A DNA stretch of 33,971 nt from an uncultured Oscillibacter sp. (lineage in GTDB: Bacteria; Bacillota; Clostridia; Oscillospirales; Oscillospiraceae), in the NCBI RefSeq assembly GCF_910587525.1, contig NZ_CAJULS010000011.1, positions 1-33,971 of the forward strand, in the 5' to 3' direction. A program made the position numbers and the translations under genes. The notes under the pieces are model-generated. The model was not told the DNA's origin. It saw only the letters and a program-made list of their open reading frames with translations, and ran no database searches. Shown piece by piece: positions 6,742 through 14,787 of this stretch; position 1 is the first letter of the stretch; every line of letters starts with the position of its first letter.

Positions 6742-7992
6742 ATGGCTTTTGAAGTACTGATGCCCCAGCTGGGCCTGACCATGGAGGAGGGCACCGTCTC
6801 CCAGTGGATCAAGCACGAGGGGGACGAGGTGAAGACCGGCGATGTGATCCTGGAGATCACCACCGATAAGCTGACCAATGAGGTCACCAGCGAGCACGAC
6901 GGCGTGCTGTTGAAGATTGTGGCCCAGGAGGGGGAGGACATCCCTGTGAAAGGCCTCCTCGCCTACATCGGCCAGCCCGGAGAAGCCGTTGGCGGAGCCT
7001 CCGCTCCTGCCGCCGCGGACTCTGTTGCTTCCGCTGCTGAGGCCGCCGCTGTGGCTGCCGTTCCTGCCGCTGCTGCGGTCTCCGTGGCTGCTGCGAATGG
7101 CGCCCGGATCCGCATCTCCCCCCTGGCCCGGAAGACCGCGGCCAAGCTGGGCGTGGACTATTCCAATATCGCGGGATCCGGTTCCTTCGGCCGTATTACC
7201 CAGAAGGACATTCTGGCCGCCGCCGAGGCCCAGAAGAATGCCCCTGCTGCCGCTCCTGCCGCTGCTGCGTCCGCTCCCGCCCCCAAGGCCGGCTCTTTGG
7301 AGCTGATGGAAGGCGACACCGTCATTAAGCTGGCGGGTATGCGCAAGGTGGTCTCCCAGCGGATGTGGGCCTCCCACAACGAGATTCCGCCGGTGACCCA
7401 GAACATCAAGGTAGACGTTACCGCGTTGATGAAGTTCCGCAAAATGCTGCTGGCGGAGACCGGCAAAAAATACTCCGTCAATGATCTTGTTCTGAAAGCT
7501 ACCGCCAAGTGCCTGCGCCAGCACCCAGAGATGCTGGTGAGCCTGGACGGCGACCAGATCATTCAGCGGGCCCACGTGAACCTGGGTATGGCCGTGGCTC
7601 TGGACGCCGGTCTCATCGTCCCCGTGATCCGGGACGCCGACAAGCTGAGCCTGGACGCCCTGTCCGCCGCCGCCAAGGACCTGGCCTCCCGGGCCAAGGA
7701 GAACAAGCTGGGGGCCGACGAGTACAAGGGCTCCACCTTCACCGTGTCCAACCTGGGCATGTTCGGCATTGAGACCTTCACCCCCATCATCAACCAGCCG
7801 GACGCCGCCATCCTGGGCGTGTGCGCCATTCACGACGAGCTGGATCTGGACGGCGAGGGCAAGCTGTTCAAAAAGCAGGTCATGCGCCTCTCCTGCACCC
7901 TGGACCACCGTCTGCTGGACGGCTCCGTGGTGGCGAAGTTCGAGATGGACCTGCGGGATCTGCTGGAGAAGCCCATGAGCATTCTGCTCTGA
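6742..7992 (+). CDS. acoC: Dihydrolipoamide acyltransferase E2 (set 1)
   Basis: This 416-residue E2 is complete: one lipoyl domain (about 1-85) with the lipoylated lysine K43 in TTDKLTN, an Ala/Pro linker, a peripheral-subunit-binding domain (about 122-157, RISPLARKTAAKLG), a second Ala/Pro linker, and the catalytic domain from about 194 with the D-H-R-L-L-D-G motif (H389, D393). It takes the acyl group from E1 on the lipoyl arm and transfers it to CoA, forming the core of the complex. GAGGAGGG precedes the ATG. Its lipoyl domain is nearly identical to that of the following E3 gene. Acetoin (AcoC-like) specificity is inferred from the E1 type. Confidence 0.92.
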   Translation: MAFEVLMPQLGLTMEEGTVSQWIKHEGDEVKTGDVILEITTDKLTNEVTSEHDGVLLKIVAQEGEDIPVKGLLAYIGQPGEAVGGASAPAAADSVASAAEAAAVAAVPAAAAVSVAAANGARIRISPLARKTAAKLGVDYSNIAGSGSFGRITQKDILAAAEAQKNAPAAAPAAAASAPAPKAGSLELMEGDTVIKLAGMRKVVSQRMWASHNEIPPVTQNIKVDVTALMKFRKMLLAETGKKYSVNDLVLKATAKCLRQHPEMLVSLDGDQIIQRAHVNLGMAVALDAGLIVPVIRDADKLSLDALSAAAKDLASRAKENKLGADEYKGSTFTVSNLGMFGIETFTPIINQPDAAILGVCAIHDELDLDGEGKLFKKQVMRLSCTLDHRLLDGSVVAKFEMDLRDLLEKPMSILL

Positions 7993-8009
7993 TATAGGAG
8001 GAACCACCA

Positions 8010-9749
8010 ATGGCTTTTGAAGTGAAAATGCCTCAGCTGGGTCTGACCATGGAGGAGGGTACCGTCTCCAAGTGGATCAAGCATGAGGGCGACGCCGTCA
8101 AAGTGGGCGACGTGATTCTGGAGATTACCACCGACAAGCTGACCAACGAGGTGGCCAGCGAGGCCGAGGGTACCCTGCTGAAAATTGTGGCCCAGGAGGG
8201 CGATGACGTAGCGGTGAAAGGCACCCTGGCCTGGATCGGCCAGCCTGGCGAGGCTGTGGGCGGCGCGGCTCCCGCGGCCACTCCTGCGGTCCCTTTCGCT
8301 CCCGCCGCTGCCGCGGCAACTGCCGCGCCTGCCAAGCCTGCCGGAGACACTAGCGTCATCGTCATCGGCGGCGGCCCCGGCGGCTACGTGGCCGCCATCC
8401 GGGCGGCCCAGCTGGGCGCCAAGGTGACGGTTGTTGAAAAGCAGTACTTGGGCGGCACCTGCCTGAACGTGGGCTGCATTCCCACCAAATGCCTGCTGCA
8501 CTCCGCCGAGCTGGTGGAGGACATCAAAAATCAGGGCAAGGAGATTGGCGTGGAGGTGGAGGGCGTCAAGGTCAACTTCCCCCAGGTCATCGCCCACAAG
8601 AACGACATCTCCAAGAAGCTCACCTCCGGCGTGGCGGGCCTTCTCAAGATGAACAAGGTGAAGAAGATCGATGGCGAGGCCAGCTTCGTTGGGGAGAAGA
8701 AGATCTCCGTGAAGAAGCCCGACGGCACCGTGGAGGAGATGACGGCGGACGCCATCATCGTGGCCACCGGCTCCGTCAACTCCGTGCCCCCCATCCCCGG
8801 CATCAAGGAGAACCCCAACTGCATCGACTCCACTGGCGCGTTGAGCCTGGAGGCCCTGCCCAAGACCATGGTGGTCATCGGCGGCGGCGTCATCGGATTG
8901 GAGCTGGCCTGCGCCTATGCGGCCTTCGGCACCAAGATCACGGTCGTCGAGGCCATGGACCACATGCTGCCCATGCTGGACGGCGATCTGACCAAGATCG
9001 GCGTGGCCCACATGAAGAAGATGGGCATGGAGTTTAACCTGGAGTGCCCTGTGCAGTCCGTTGAGTCCAGCCCGGTGGGCGCGAAGGTCGTGTGCAAAAA
9101 TAAGGCCGGCGAGACCGTCAGCTTTGAAGCGGAGAAGGTGCTGGTGGCCATTGGCCGGAAGGCCAACACTGCAAGCCTCAACCTGGAGGCCGGGAAGATC
9201 GCCAACGACCGGGGCCGGATCATTGTCAACGACAAGATGGAGACCAATGTGCCCGGCGTGTACGCCATTGGCGACTGCGTGATGGGCCGCGCCCAGCTGG
9301 CCCACACCGCCAGCGCCATGGGCGAGGTAGCTGCGGAAAACATCTGCGGCCATGAGGCGTACTACGACGAGAAGACCAACCCCACCTGCGTCTACATTGA
9401 GCCGGAGGCCGCCTCTGTTGGCCTCACCGAGGAGCAGTGCAAGGCCCGGGGCGTCGAGTACAAGGTGGGCAAGTTCCCCATGAGCGCCAACGGCAAGGCC
9501 CTGATTATCAACGGAGGAGAGGGTCTGGTGAAGATCATTGCCGGCAAGGAGTACGGCGAGATTCTAGGTATGCACATCATCGGGCCCCGGGCAACGGACC
9601 TGATCGCCGAGGGCGCGCTGGCCATCGGCGAGGAGATGACCCTGGACGAGATCATCAACACCATTCACTCTCATCCCACGGTAACCGAAACCATGCGGGA
9701 GGCCGCCCTCCAGGCTGAGAAGCGGGCCATTCACACCTCTAATAAATAA
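8010..9749 (+). CDS. lpdA: Dihydrolipoamide dehydrogenase E3 with N-terminal lipoyl domain
   Basis: This 579-residue flavoprotein reoxidises the dihydrolipoyl arm of E2 with NAD. Residues 1-85 are a lipoyl domain (K43 in TTDKLTN), then an Ala/Pro linker to about 112, then a full disulfide oxidoreductase: FAD motif GGGPGGY at 120-126, redox cysteines C151 and C156 in GGTCLNVGCIPTK, NAD-binding MVVIGGGVIGLE, FAD-contacting YAIGDCVMG, and the catalytic H555-E560 pair in SHPTVTET. Fusion of a lipoyl domain to E3 is known in some acetoin and pyruvate complexes. TAGGAGGAACCACCA precedes the ATG. It is the only E3 in the window, so it may also serve the second E1/E2 set. Confidence 0.95.
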   Translation: MAFEVKMPQLGLTMEEGTVSKWIKHEGDAVKVGDVILEITTDKLTNEVASEAEGTLLKIVAQEGDDVAVKGTLAWIGQPGEAVGGAAPAATPAVPFAPAAAAATAAPAKPAGDTSVIVIGGGPGGYVAAIRAAQLGAKVTVVEKQYLGGTCLNVGCIPTKCLLHSAELVEDIKNQGKEIGVEVEGVKVNFPQVIAHKNDISKKLTSGVAGLLKMNKVKKIDGEASFVGEKKISVKKPDGTVEEMTADAIIVATGSVNSVPPIPGIKENPNCIDSTGALSLEALPKTMVVIGGGVIGLELACAYAAFGTKITVVEAMDHMLPMLDGDLTKIGVAHMKKMGMEFNLECPVQSVESSPVGAKVVCKNKAGETVSFEAEKVLVAIGRKANTASLNLEAGKIANDRGRIIVNDKMETNVPGVYAIGDCVMGRAQLAHTASAMGEVAAENICGHEAYYDEKTNPTCVYIEPEAASVGLTEEQCKARGVEYKVGKFPMSANGKALIINGGEGLVKIIAGKEYGEILGMHIIGPRATDLIAEGALAIGEEMTLDEIINTIHSHPTVTETMREAALQAEKRAIHTSNK

Positions 9750-9769
9750 CAGCAGCATGCCGGAACCAA

Positions 9770-9806
9770 GGGCCTCGAAGATAGCGATACCTTCGGGGCC
9801 CTTTTT
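9770..9806 (+). terminator. Rho-independent terminator after the E3 gene
   Basis: GGGCCTCGAAG (9770-9780) pairs with CTTCGGGGCCC (9791-9801), with one U-G pair, and is followed directly by TTTTT (9802-9806). It ends the first dehydrogenase transcription unit and separates it from the zinc dehydrogenase gene that starts 30 bases later. Confidence 0.9.
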
Positions 9807-9836
9807 CAAAGCTTTGCTGTTGAAGGAGTGTTTGAC

Positions 9837-10883
9837 ATGAAGGGAACCATGCGCGGCATTTGCAAAATGGTGCCGGGAAAGGGCGCGGAATACCGGACGG
9901 ATATCCCCATTCCCCAGATTGGAGACAACGAGGTGCTGATGAAGGTCCATGCCTCCGCCATCTGCGGAACGGACCTGCATATCTATGGCTGGAATGAGTG
10001 GGCCGCCAACCGGATGAAGAACCTCCCTATCGTCTTCGGCCATGAGACCGCCGGAGAGATTGTGGAGGTGGGAAAGAACGTCACCGGATACCAGGTGGGG
10101 GACCGGATCTCCGTGGAGACCCACATCCCCTGCAACCACTGCTTCCAGTGTGAGAATGGCCGGCGGCACATCTGCGAGAACATGAAGCTCTTCGGCGTCA
10201 CGGAGCCGGGGGCCTTTGCCGAGTACACTCCGGTGCCGCAGGACTGCATCGTCCGCCTGGGAGACGGCATCACCTATGAGATGGGGGCTATGCTGGAGGC
10301 CATGGGCGCCGGTGTCCATGGCGTGGAGAAAGCGGAGGTGCGGGGTAAGACCGTGCTGGTCAGCGGCTGCGGCCCCATTGGGCTGATGGTGGCTGGAGCC
10401 TGCAAAGCCCACGGAGCCAAACGGGTTATCGCCTGCGACATTCTGCCGGAGAAGCTGAGGCTGGCGGAGGCCATGGGCGCCGACACCACCATTAACAGCA
10501 TGGAGACGGACATCGTCCAGGCTGTGCGCCGGGAGACCAATGGCGCGGGCGCGGACGCCGCCATTGACATCACTGGAAACGGCAAAGCCATTGTGGCGGG
10601 CCTGCGGGCCCTGCGGAAGGGAGGACGGCTGGTCTCTGTGGGCCTGCCCAACGGGGAGATCCCCATCAACCTCACCGAGGACATCATCTATCGGGAGAGC
10701 CAGTACACCGGCGTCTCCGGGCGGCAGATGTTCGCCACCTGGGACGACTGTATGAAGATTTTACAATCCCCCGGCTTTTCCCTGGAGCCGGTGATGGGCG
10801 GGCAGTATCCCTTGGACGGCTTTGAGGAAGCCCTGGCGGCCATTCAGGGCGGCGCGCCGGGCAAAATGCTGCTGATTCCGTAA
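9837..10883 (+). CDS. Zinc-dependent L-threonine 3-dehydrogenase-like enzyme
   Basis: This 348-residue medium-chain dehydrogenase has catalytic zinc ligands C43 (in ICGTDLH) and H69-E70 (GHE), a structural zinc site C99, C102, C105 and C113, and the Rossmann motif GCGPIG. The I-Y-G-W-N-E-W stretch after GTDLH, and the Y-T-G-V-S-G-R-Q-M-F segment near the C-terminus, are typical of threonine 3-dehydrogenase rather than butanediol or sorbitol dehydrogenase. The usual EPxGNAVHT region reads EAMGAGVHG here, a deviation that leaves the substrate open. I chose the ATG at 9837 (GAAGGAG eight bases upstream) over the GTG at 9828. It heads the second operon, 26 bases before the next E1 alpha. Confidence 0.85.
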   Translation: MKGTMRGICKMVPGKGAEYRTDIPIPQIGDNEVLMKVHASAICGTDLHIYGWNEWAANRMKNLPIVFGHETAGEIVEVGKNVTGYQVGDRISVETHIPCNHCFQCENGRRHICENMKLFGVTEPGAFAEYTPVPQDCIVRLGDGITYEMGAMLEAMGAGVHGVEKAEVRGKTVLVSGCGPIGLMVAGACKAHGAKRVIACDILPEKLRLAEAMGADTTINSMETDIVQAVRRETNGAGADAAIDITGNGKAIVAGLRALRKGGRLVSVGLPNGEIPINLTEDIIYRESQYTGVSGRQMFATWDDCMKILQSPGFSLEPVMGGQYPLDGFEEALAAIQGGAPGKMLLIP

Positions 10884-10909
10884 ACAAACTGATAAAGGAG
10901 GCTATGCTG

Positions 10910-11875
10910 ATGCAATATTCCAAGGAATTTTTGCTGGAGATCCACAAAAACCTGCTGGAGACCCGTCTCCTGGAGGAGAAGATGAAGGACCTCTACGCCC
11001 AGGGGCGGGTGCCGGGCCACGTCCACAGCGGCGTGGGCCAGGAGGCCGCCTACGTGGGCACCCTGTCCACCCGGAAACCGGGAGACTACTTCAAGCTGAC
11101 CCACCGCCCAACCGCCATGCCCCGGATGCTGGGTACGCCGCTGGAGATGCTCTTCGGCGAGCTGCTGGCCAAGAAGACCGGCAACTCCGGCGGCCGGGGC
11201 GGCAGCCTCCACATCGGCGAGCTGCGCACCGGTGTGCTGGGTATGTCCGGCACCCTGGGCTGTGACGCCGGTGTGGCCGTGGGCGCGGCTCTGACCATCG
11301 ACATGGAGGGCCGGGACAACATCGTCTATATGTTCATGGGAGACGGCACTTCCAGCCGGGGCCCGGTGTATGAGGCCATGAACCTGGCGGCGGCCTGGAA
11401 GCTGCCTGTGCTGTTTGTATGCGAGAACAACCAGTTTGCTATCTCCACCCATGTTTCCACCAGCATCCCTGTGGAGAACGCCCTGGCGGACCGGGCGGCC
11501 GGCTATGGGATGCCCGCCCGGGTGGCCGACGGTACGGATGTGTTGGCGGTCTATGAGGCGGCGAAAGAGATGGCCGGGCATGTCCGCTCCGGCCAGGGGC
11601 CTGCCGTGCTGGAGTGCAAGGACTACCGCTGGAGGGGCCACTTCGAGGGCGACCAGTGTGCCTACCGGGATGCTGCCGTGGCAAAAGAATGGATGGAGAA
11701 CAGGGACTGCGTGAAGAATCTAGAGGCCATGCTGGCGGAGCGGGGCGTGCTGACGGCGGAGGAGGCCGGCGCTATGCGGACAGCTTTCGACGGCGAGATG
11801 GAGGCGGCTATCGCCCATGCGGAGGCCGCGCCGTCCATGACGCCGGACGAGATCTATGACGGGCTGTATGCCTGA
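10910..11875 (+). CDS. Divergent thiamine-dependent E1 component, alpha subunit (set 2)
   Basis: This 321-residue protein aligns end to end with E1 alpha subunits: GHVHSGVGQEA, GRGGSLHIGEL, the cofactor motif as GDGTSSRG, VCENN, and the DYRWRGHFEGD segment. The loop that reads T-H-R-G-H-G-H in set 1 reads T-H-R-P-T-A-M here (64-70), so the active-site histidine of that loop is lost. This suggests altered chemistry or substrate. I chose the ATG at 10910, eight bases after AAAGGAGG. The ATG at 10904 is only two bases from that site. It is 17 bases from the E1 beta gene. Substrate unknown; acetoin-type or another ketone is possible. Confidence 0.88.
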   Translation: MQYSKEFLLEIHKNLLETRLLEEKMKDLYAQGRVPGHVHSGVGQEAAYVGTLSTRKPGDYFKLTHRPTAMPRMLGTPLEMLFGELLAKKTGNSGGRGGSLHIGELRTGVLGMSGTLGCDAGVAVGAALTIDMEGRDNIVYMFMGDGTSSRGPVYEAMNLAAAWKLPVLFVCENNQFAISTHVSTSIPVENALADRAAGYGMPARVADGTDVLAVYEAAKEMAGHVRSGQGPAVLECKDYRWRGHFEGDQCAYRDAAVAKEWMENRDCVKNLEAMLAERGVLTAEEAGAMRTAFDGEMEAAIAHAEAAPSMTPDEIYDGLYA

Positions 11876-11892
11876 GAAGGGGGGAGAACAAG

Positions 11893-12876
11893 ATGAAGGT
11901 TCCATATGTAAAGGCCATCAACGACGCGCTGAAAGAGGAGATGCGCCGGGACGGCAGGATCGTGGTCTACGGCGAGGATGTGGCGGAGTTCGGCGGCATC
12001 TTCGGCGAAACCCGGGGGCTGCTGGAGGAGTTCGGCCCCAAGCGGGTCCGGAACACCCCCATTGCGGAGACTGCCATCGTTTCCTCCGCCGTGGGCGCAG
12101 CCATTACCGGCCTGCGGCCCTGTGTGGAGCTGATGTACGCCGACTTCACCATGGTGGCGTTTACGGAGATCTTCCACCTGGTGGCCAAGTGGCGGTATAT
12201 GCACGGGCCGGAGTATAAGCTGCCCTTGGTGATCCGGTGCGCCTCCGGCGCCTCCAACGGTGCGGGAAGCGAACACTCCAACGTGGTGGAGAGCCTCTTC
12301 ATGCACGCCCCGGGGCTGACCATCGTCACCCCCTCCTGCGCCTATGACGCCAAAGGCCTCTTAAAGTCCGCCATCCGGTCGGACAATCCGGTGCTTTTCT
12401 GCGAGCCCAAGCAGCTCTACCAGGTGAAGCAGGACATTGCCGACGACGTGTACGGCAGCGACTACACCATCCCTATCGGCCTTGCGGACGTGAAGCGTTC
12501 GGGGAAGGACGTGACCCTGGTGGCCGTGGGGCTGATGGTGGCCCGGGCCCTGGAGGCGGCGGAAAAACTGGCTGCTGAGGGCATTGAGGTGGAGGTCATT
12601 GACCCCCGGACCCTGGCCCCTCTGGACACGGATACCATCTACCAGTCCATTCGGAAGACCCACCGGGCCGCCATTGTGGAGGAGAGCGGCAAGACCGCCG
12701 GCATCGGCGCGGAGCTGGCCGCCCGCTTCCAGGAGGAGCAGTACGACGAGCTGGACGGCCCCGTGGTGCGCATCGCGGCTTTGGACGTGCCCATGCCCTA
12801 CAACATCCCCATGGAGAAGCACGCCATCCCCGATGTGGAGCGCATCTGCGCCTCCATCCGGGCTATGATGAAGTGA
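11893..12876 (+). CDS. Thiamine-dependent E1 component, beta subunit (set 2)
   Basis: This 327-residue E1 beta subunit shows RIVVYGEDVAEFGGIFGETRG, RVRNTPIAETAIVSSAVGAA and GAGSEHSNVVESLF in the N-terminal pyrimidine-binding domain. The C-terminal transketolase fold begins near DVTLVAVGLMV and includes EVIDPRTLAPLDTD. It is a normal-length partner for the preceding divergent alpha subunit, 17 bases away, with a GGGGGGAG site before the ATG. Unlike the alpha subunit it shows no obvious missing motif. The E2 gene follows after 81 bases. Confidence 0.92.
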   Translation: MKVPYVKAINDALKEEMRRDGRIVVYGEDVAEFGGIFGETRGLLEEFGPKRVRNTPIAETAIVSSAVGAAITGLRPCVELMYADFTMVAFTEIFHLVAKWRYMHGPEYKLPLVIRCASGASNGAGSEHSNVVESLFMHAPGLTIVTPSCAYDAKGLLKSAIRSDNPVLFCEPKQLYQVKQDIADDVYGSDYTIPIGLADVKRSGKDVTLVAVGLMVARALEAAEKLAAEGIEVEVIDPRTLAPLDTDTIYQSIRKTHRAAIVEESGKTAGIGAELAARFQEEQYDELDGPVVRIAALDVPMPYNIPMEKHAIPDVERICASIRAMMK

Positions 12877-12918
12877 GCGCCATGGCACGGAGGAAAAATC
12901 AGGAAGGAGGAGCCGTCA

Positions 12919-12935
12919 GGCGGGGAGACCCCGCC
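12919..12935 (+). other. Small hairpin upstream of the set 2 E2 gene
   Basis: GGCGGGG (12919-12925) pairs with CCCCGCC (12929-12935) around a 3-base loop. It lies in the 81-base gap between E1 beta and E2, upstream of the E2 ribosome binding site. It has no T-run. An effect on E2 translation or message processing is possible. Confidence 0.4.
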
Positions 12936-12957
12936 GTGAAGGCGGCGAGGAAAACCC

Positions 12958-14187
12958 ATGCGTATTGACATCCCAATGCCGAAGGCGGGCCTGACCATGG
13001 TGGAGGGAACCATCAGCGAGTGGAAGGCCGCTGAGGGCGCTCTGATTCAAAAGGGCGACGCCATCATGGAGTATGAGAACGAGAAGAACACCATCGAGTA
13101 TGAGAGCGTCCACGGCGGCTACCTTCATATTTTGGAGGCTGCCGGGGAGACCGTGGAGGTGGGCAGACCCATCGCCTGGGTCACGGAGACAAAGGAGGAG
13201 TACGACGCCCTGACGGGCGGCGGGGCTCCGGCGGCTGCGGAGAGCGCCCCGCAGACAGTTCCTGCCCCGCAGACGGCTCCTGCTCCGGCGGAGGCGCCTG
13301 CGCCCCAGGGCCGGCGGCACGTTCGGGCCACGGGCCTTGCCCGGAAGATGGCCCGGGAGGCCGGAATCGACCTGGCGGATGTTCCAGCCGGCAGCGGCCC
13401 CGACGGCCGGCGCGTGGCCGCCAAGGATGTGACGGCCTATCTGGAATCCCGGAAGGTATCGCCAGCCCCGGCAGCGGCCCCGGCGGCGGTGGAGGATGAA
13501 ATCACCGCCATTCCATGGACCGGTGTCCGCAAGACCATTGCCCGGAACATGATGACCAGCCTCCAGCAGTCCGCCCAGTGCACCGCCATGTGCGAGGTGG
13601 ATGTGACGGATCTGCTGGCTCTGCGGAAAAAGCTGGTGGAGGGAGAGGAGTACCTGGGCTGCCGGGTGACGGTGAACGATCTCCTCTGCATGGCCGTGTG
13701 CAAGGTGCTGAAAAAGCACCCCACGGTCAACGCCACCTTTGACGGCAAGACGCTCTATTCCCACAAGCACGTCCAGCTGTCCTTGGCGGTGGCCACCGAG
13801 GGCGGGCTCATGGTGCCCGTCATCAAAAACGCGGATACCCTGACCTTGGCGGAGCTGAGCCTTGCGGCCAAGGACCTGGGCCGGCGGGCCCGGGAGAAGC
13901 GGCTCCAGAGCGGTGAACAGGGCTGCGGCACCTGCACGGTTTCCAACGTGGGCATGTTCCCCATCGACATGTCCACGCCCATCCTCAACCCGCCGGAGGT
14001 GGGCATCTTCGGTTTTGGCCGCACTACCCGCAAGCCCGGTTATCTCCCCGACGGCACCCTGGCCCCACGGGAGATGATGTGGGTTTACCTGACCTTTGAC
14101 CACCGGGTGGTGGACGGCCAGGAGGCGGGAGAGGTCTTCAAGGACCTCCAGTACCTTCTGGAGCATCCCCAGCTGATTACGGCATGA
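12958..14187 (+). CDS. Dihydrolipoamide acyltransferase E2 (set 2)
   Basis: This 409-residue E2 has a lipoyl domain (about 1-80) with the lysine K43 in an E-N-E-K-N context rather than the usual T-D-K of set 1. It is followed by an Ala/Pro/Gln linker, a peripheral-subunit-binding domain (about 122-160, VRATGLARKMAREAG), a short linker, and a catalytic domain from about 185 with F-D-H-R-V-V-D-G (H382, D386). It would accept the acyl group from the set 2 E1 and transfer it to CoA. No E3 follows; the E3 of set 1 is the obvious candidate to recycle its lipoyl arm. The atypical lipoyl sequence fits a separate, non-duplicated origin. Confidence 0.92.
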   Translation: MRIDIPMPKAGLTMVEGTISEWKAAEGALIQKGDAIMEYENEKNTIEYESVHGGYLHILEAAGETVEVGRPIAWVTETKEEYDALTGGGAPAAAESAPQTVPAPQTAPAPAEAPAPQGRRHVRATGLARKMAREAGIDLADVPAGSGPDGRRVAAKDVTAYLESRKVSPAPAAAPAAVEDEITAIPWTGVRKTIARNMMTSLQQSAQCTAMCEVDVTDLLALRKKLVEGEEYLGCRVTVNDLLCMAVCKVLKKHPTVNATFDGKTLYSHKHVQLSLAVATEGGLMVPVIKNADTLTLAELSLAAKDLGRRAREKRLQSGEQGCGTCTVSNVGMFPIDMSTPILNPPEVGIFGFGRTTRKPGYLPDGTLAPREMMWVYLTFDHRVVDGQEAGEVFKDLQYLLEHPQLITA

Positions 14188-14237
14188 TATTGTGCCGCTG
14201 AGATTTAGGGCCGCCCTTTTCAAAAGGCGTTGGGGGT

Positions 14238-14256
14238 GCGGGGGCAAAGCCCCTGC
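14238..14256 (+). other. GC-rich hairpin in the gap after the set 2 E2 gene
   Basis: GCGGGGGC pairs with GCCCCTGC (one G-U pair) around AAA, followed by a TTCG-containing GC-rich stretch. It lies in the 171-base gap between the convergent E2 and GNAT genes. No T-run follows. It resembles the intergenic hairpins near 22308 in general design. Confidence 0.35.
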
Positions 14257-14312
14257 GGCTTCGAGCGGGGCGGGAAGGGAACAAACCATAACCCAATGCG
14301 AACATGATTTTA

Positions 14313-14354
14313 CCCCCCCTGACACGGAGCCAAAACACTCCGCGTCAGGGGGGG
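14313..14354. terminator. Convergent terminator hairpin between E2 and the GNAT gene
   Basis: C7-TGAC (14313-14323) and CGGAG (14325-14329) pair with CTCCG (14338-14342) and GTCAG7 (14344-14354), a 16-bp stem with one mismatch and a loop of eight bases. It lies between convergent genes and can act in both directions, although T-runs on either side are weak. Confidence 0.65.
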
Positions 14355-14358
14355 CCTT

Positions 14359-14763
14359 TCAGGTCCAGAGCTCTGTGATGAACATGGGGCTGTAACCGTC
14401 TGGTTTTTGGAATCCGCAGGACTCGTAGAAGCCCGCTTCTTTGTCGTAGGCCACCAGTACGATGCGAAGAAAGTTCCGGTAACGATCCTTCATCAGCTCA
14501 ACCAGATGCGTTCCAATCCCCGTGTGCTGGTACTCCGGCCGCACCAGCAGGTAGTGGATATATGCGGTCATGGCGCCGTCGTCCATGGCGCACACCGGAC
14601 CGGCCAGGGTATCCCCGTCCCAGGCGGTGTACACCGTTTCAAAGTGCCTTATGGCCGCTTGCAGTTTGCCCGGATAGTGGCCGGAGGACCACTCCACTGA
14701 GAGAAACAGAGCCTCCAGATCGTTCCGGCTCGGTTGGTGGGTATCTCTGTATGTGATTTCCAG
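14359..14763 (-). CDS. GNAT family N-acetyltransferase, probable CTG start
   Basis: This is a small acetyl-CoA-dependent acyltransferase. The motif A region reads LLVRPEYQHTGIGTHLVE, with the Q-x-x-G-x-G pyrophosphate loop, and the C-terminal part has KEAGFYESCGF. The first standard start is GTG at 14697 (112 residues), but that would remove the first strand and helix of the fold. The frame is open upstream and reads LEITYRDTHQPSRNDLEALFLS, which looks like a true GNAT N-terminus. The only start-like codon there is CTG at 14763, 24 bases after the lysA stop, so I annotate 134 residues. The acceptor substrate is unknown. The start is uncertain; the family is not. Confidence 0.75.
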   Translation of the reverse strand: MEITYRDTHQPSRNDLEALFLSVEWSSGHYPGKLQAAIRHFETVYTAWDGDTLAGPVCAMDDGAMTAYIHYLLVRPEYQHTGIGTHLVELMKDRYRNFLRIVLVAYDKEAGFYESCGFQKPDGYSPMFITELWT

Positions 14764-14787
14764 ATCTGCTGCTTTCCACCGCAGGTG

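Noticed and set aside
5716..8010. Very long open frame on the minus strand (764 codons) opposite E1 beta and E2
   Set aside because: It is antisense to strongly conserved genes, rich in His/Gly/Gln as expected of a GC-rich mirror frame, and has no domain. The same holds for the long minus frame at 7830-9353.
14188..14358. Small gene in the gap after the set 2 E2
   Set aside because: No frame has a ribosome binding site and plausible protein; the gap is explained by hairpins and a convergent terminator.
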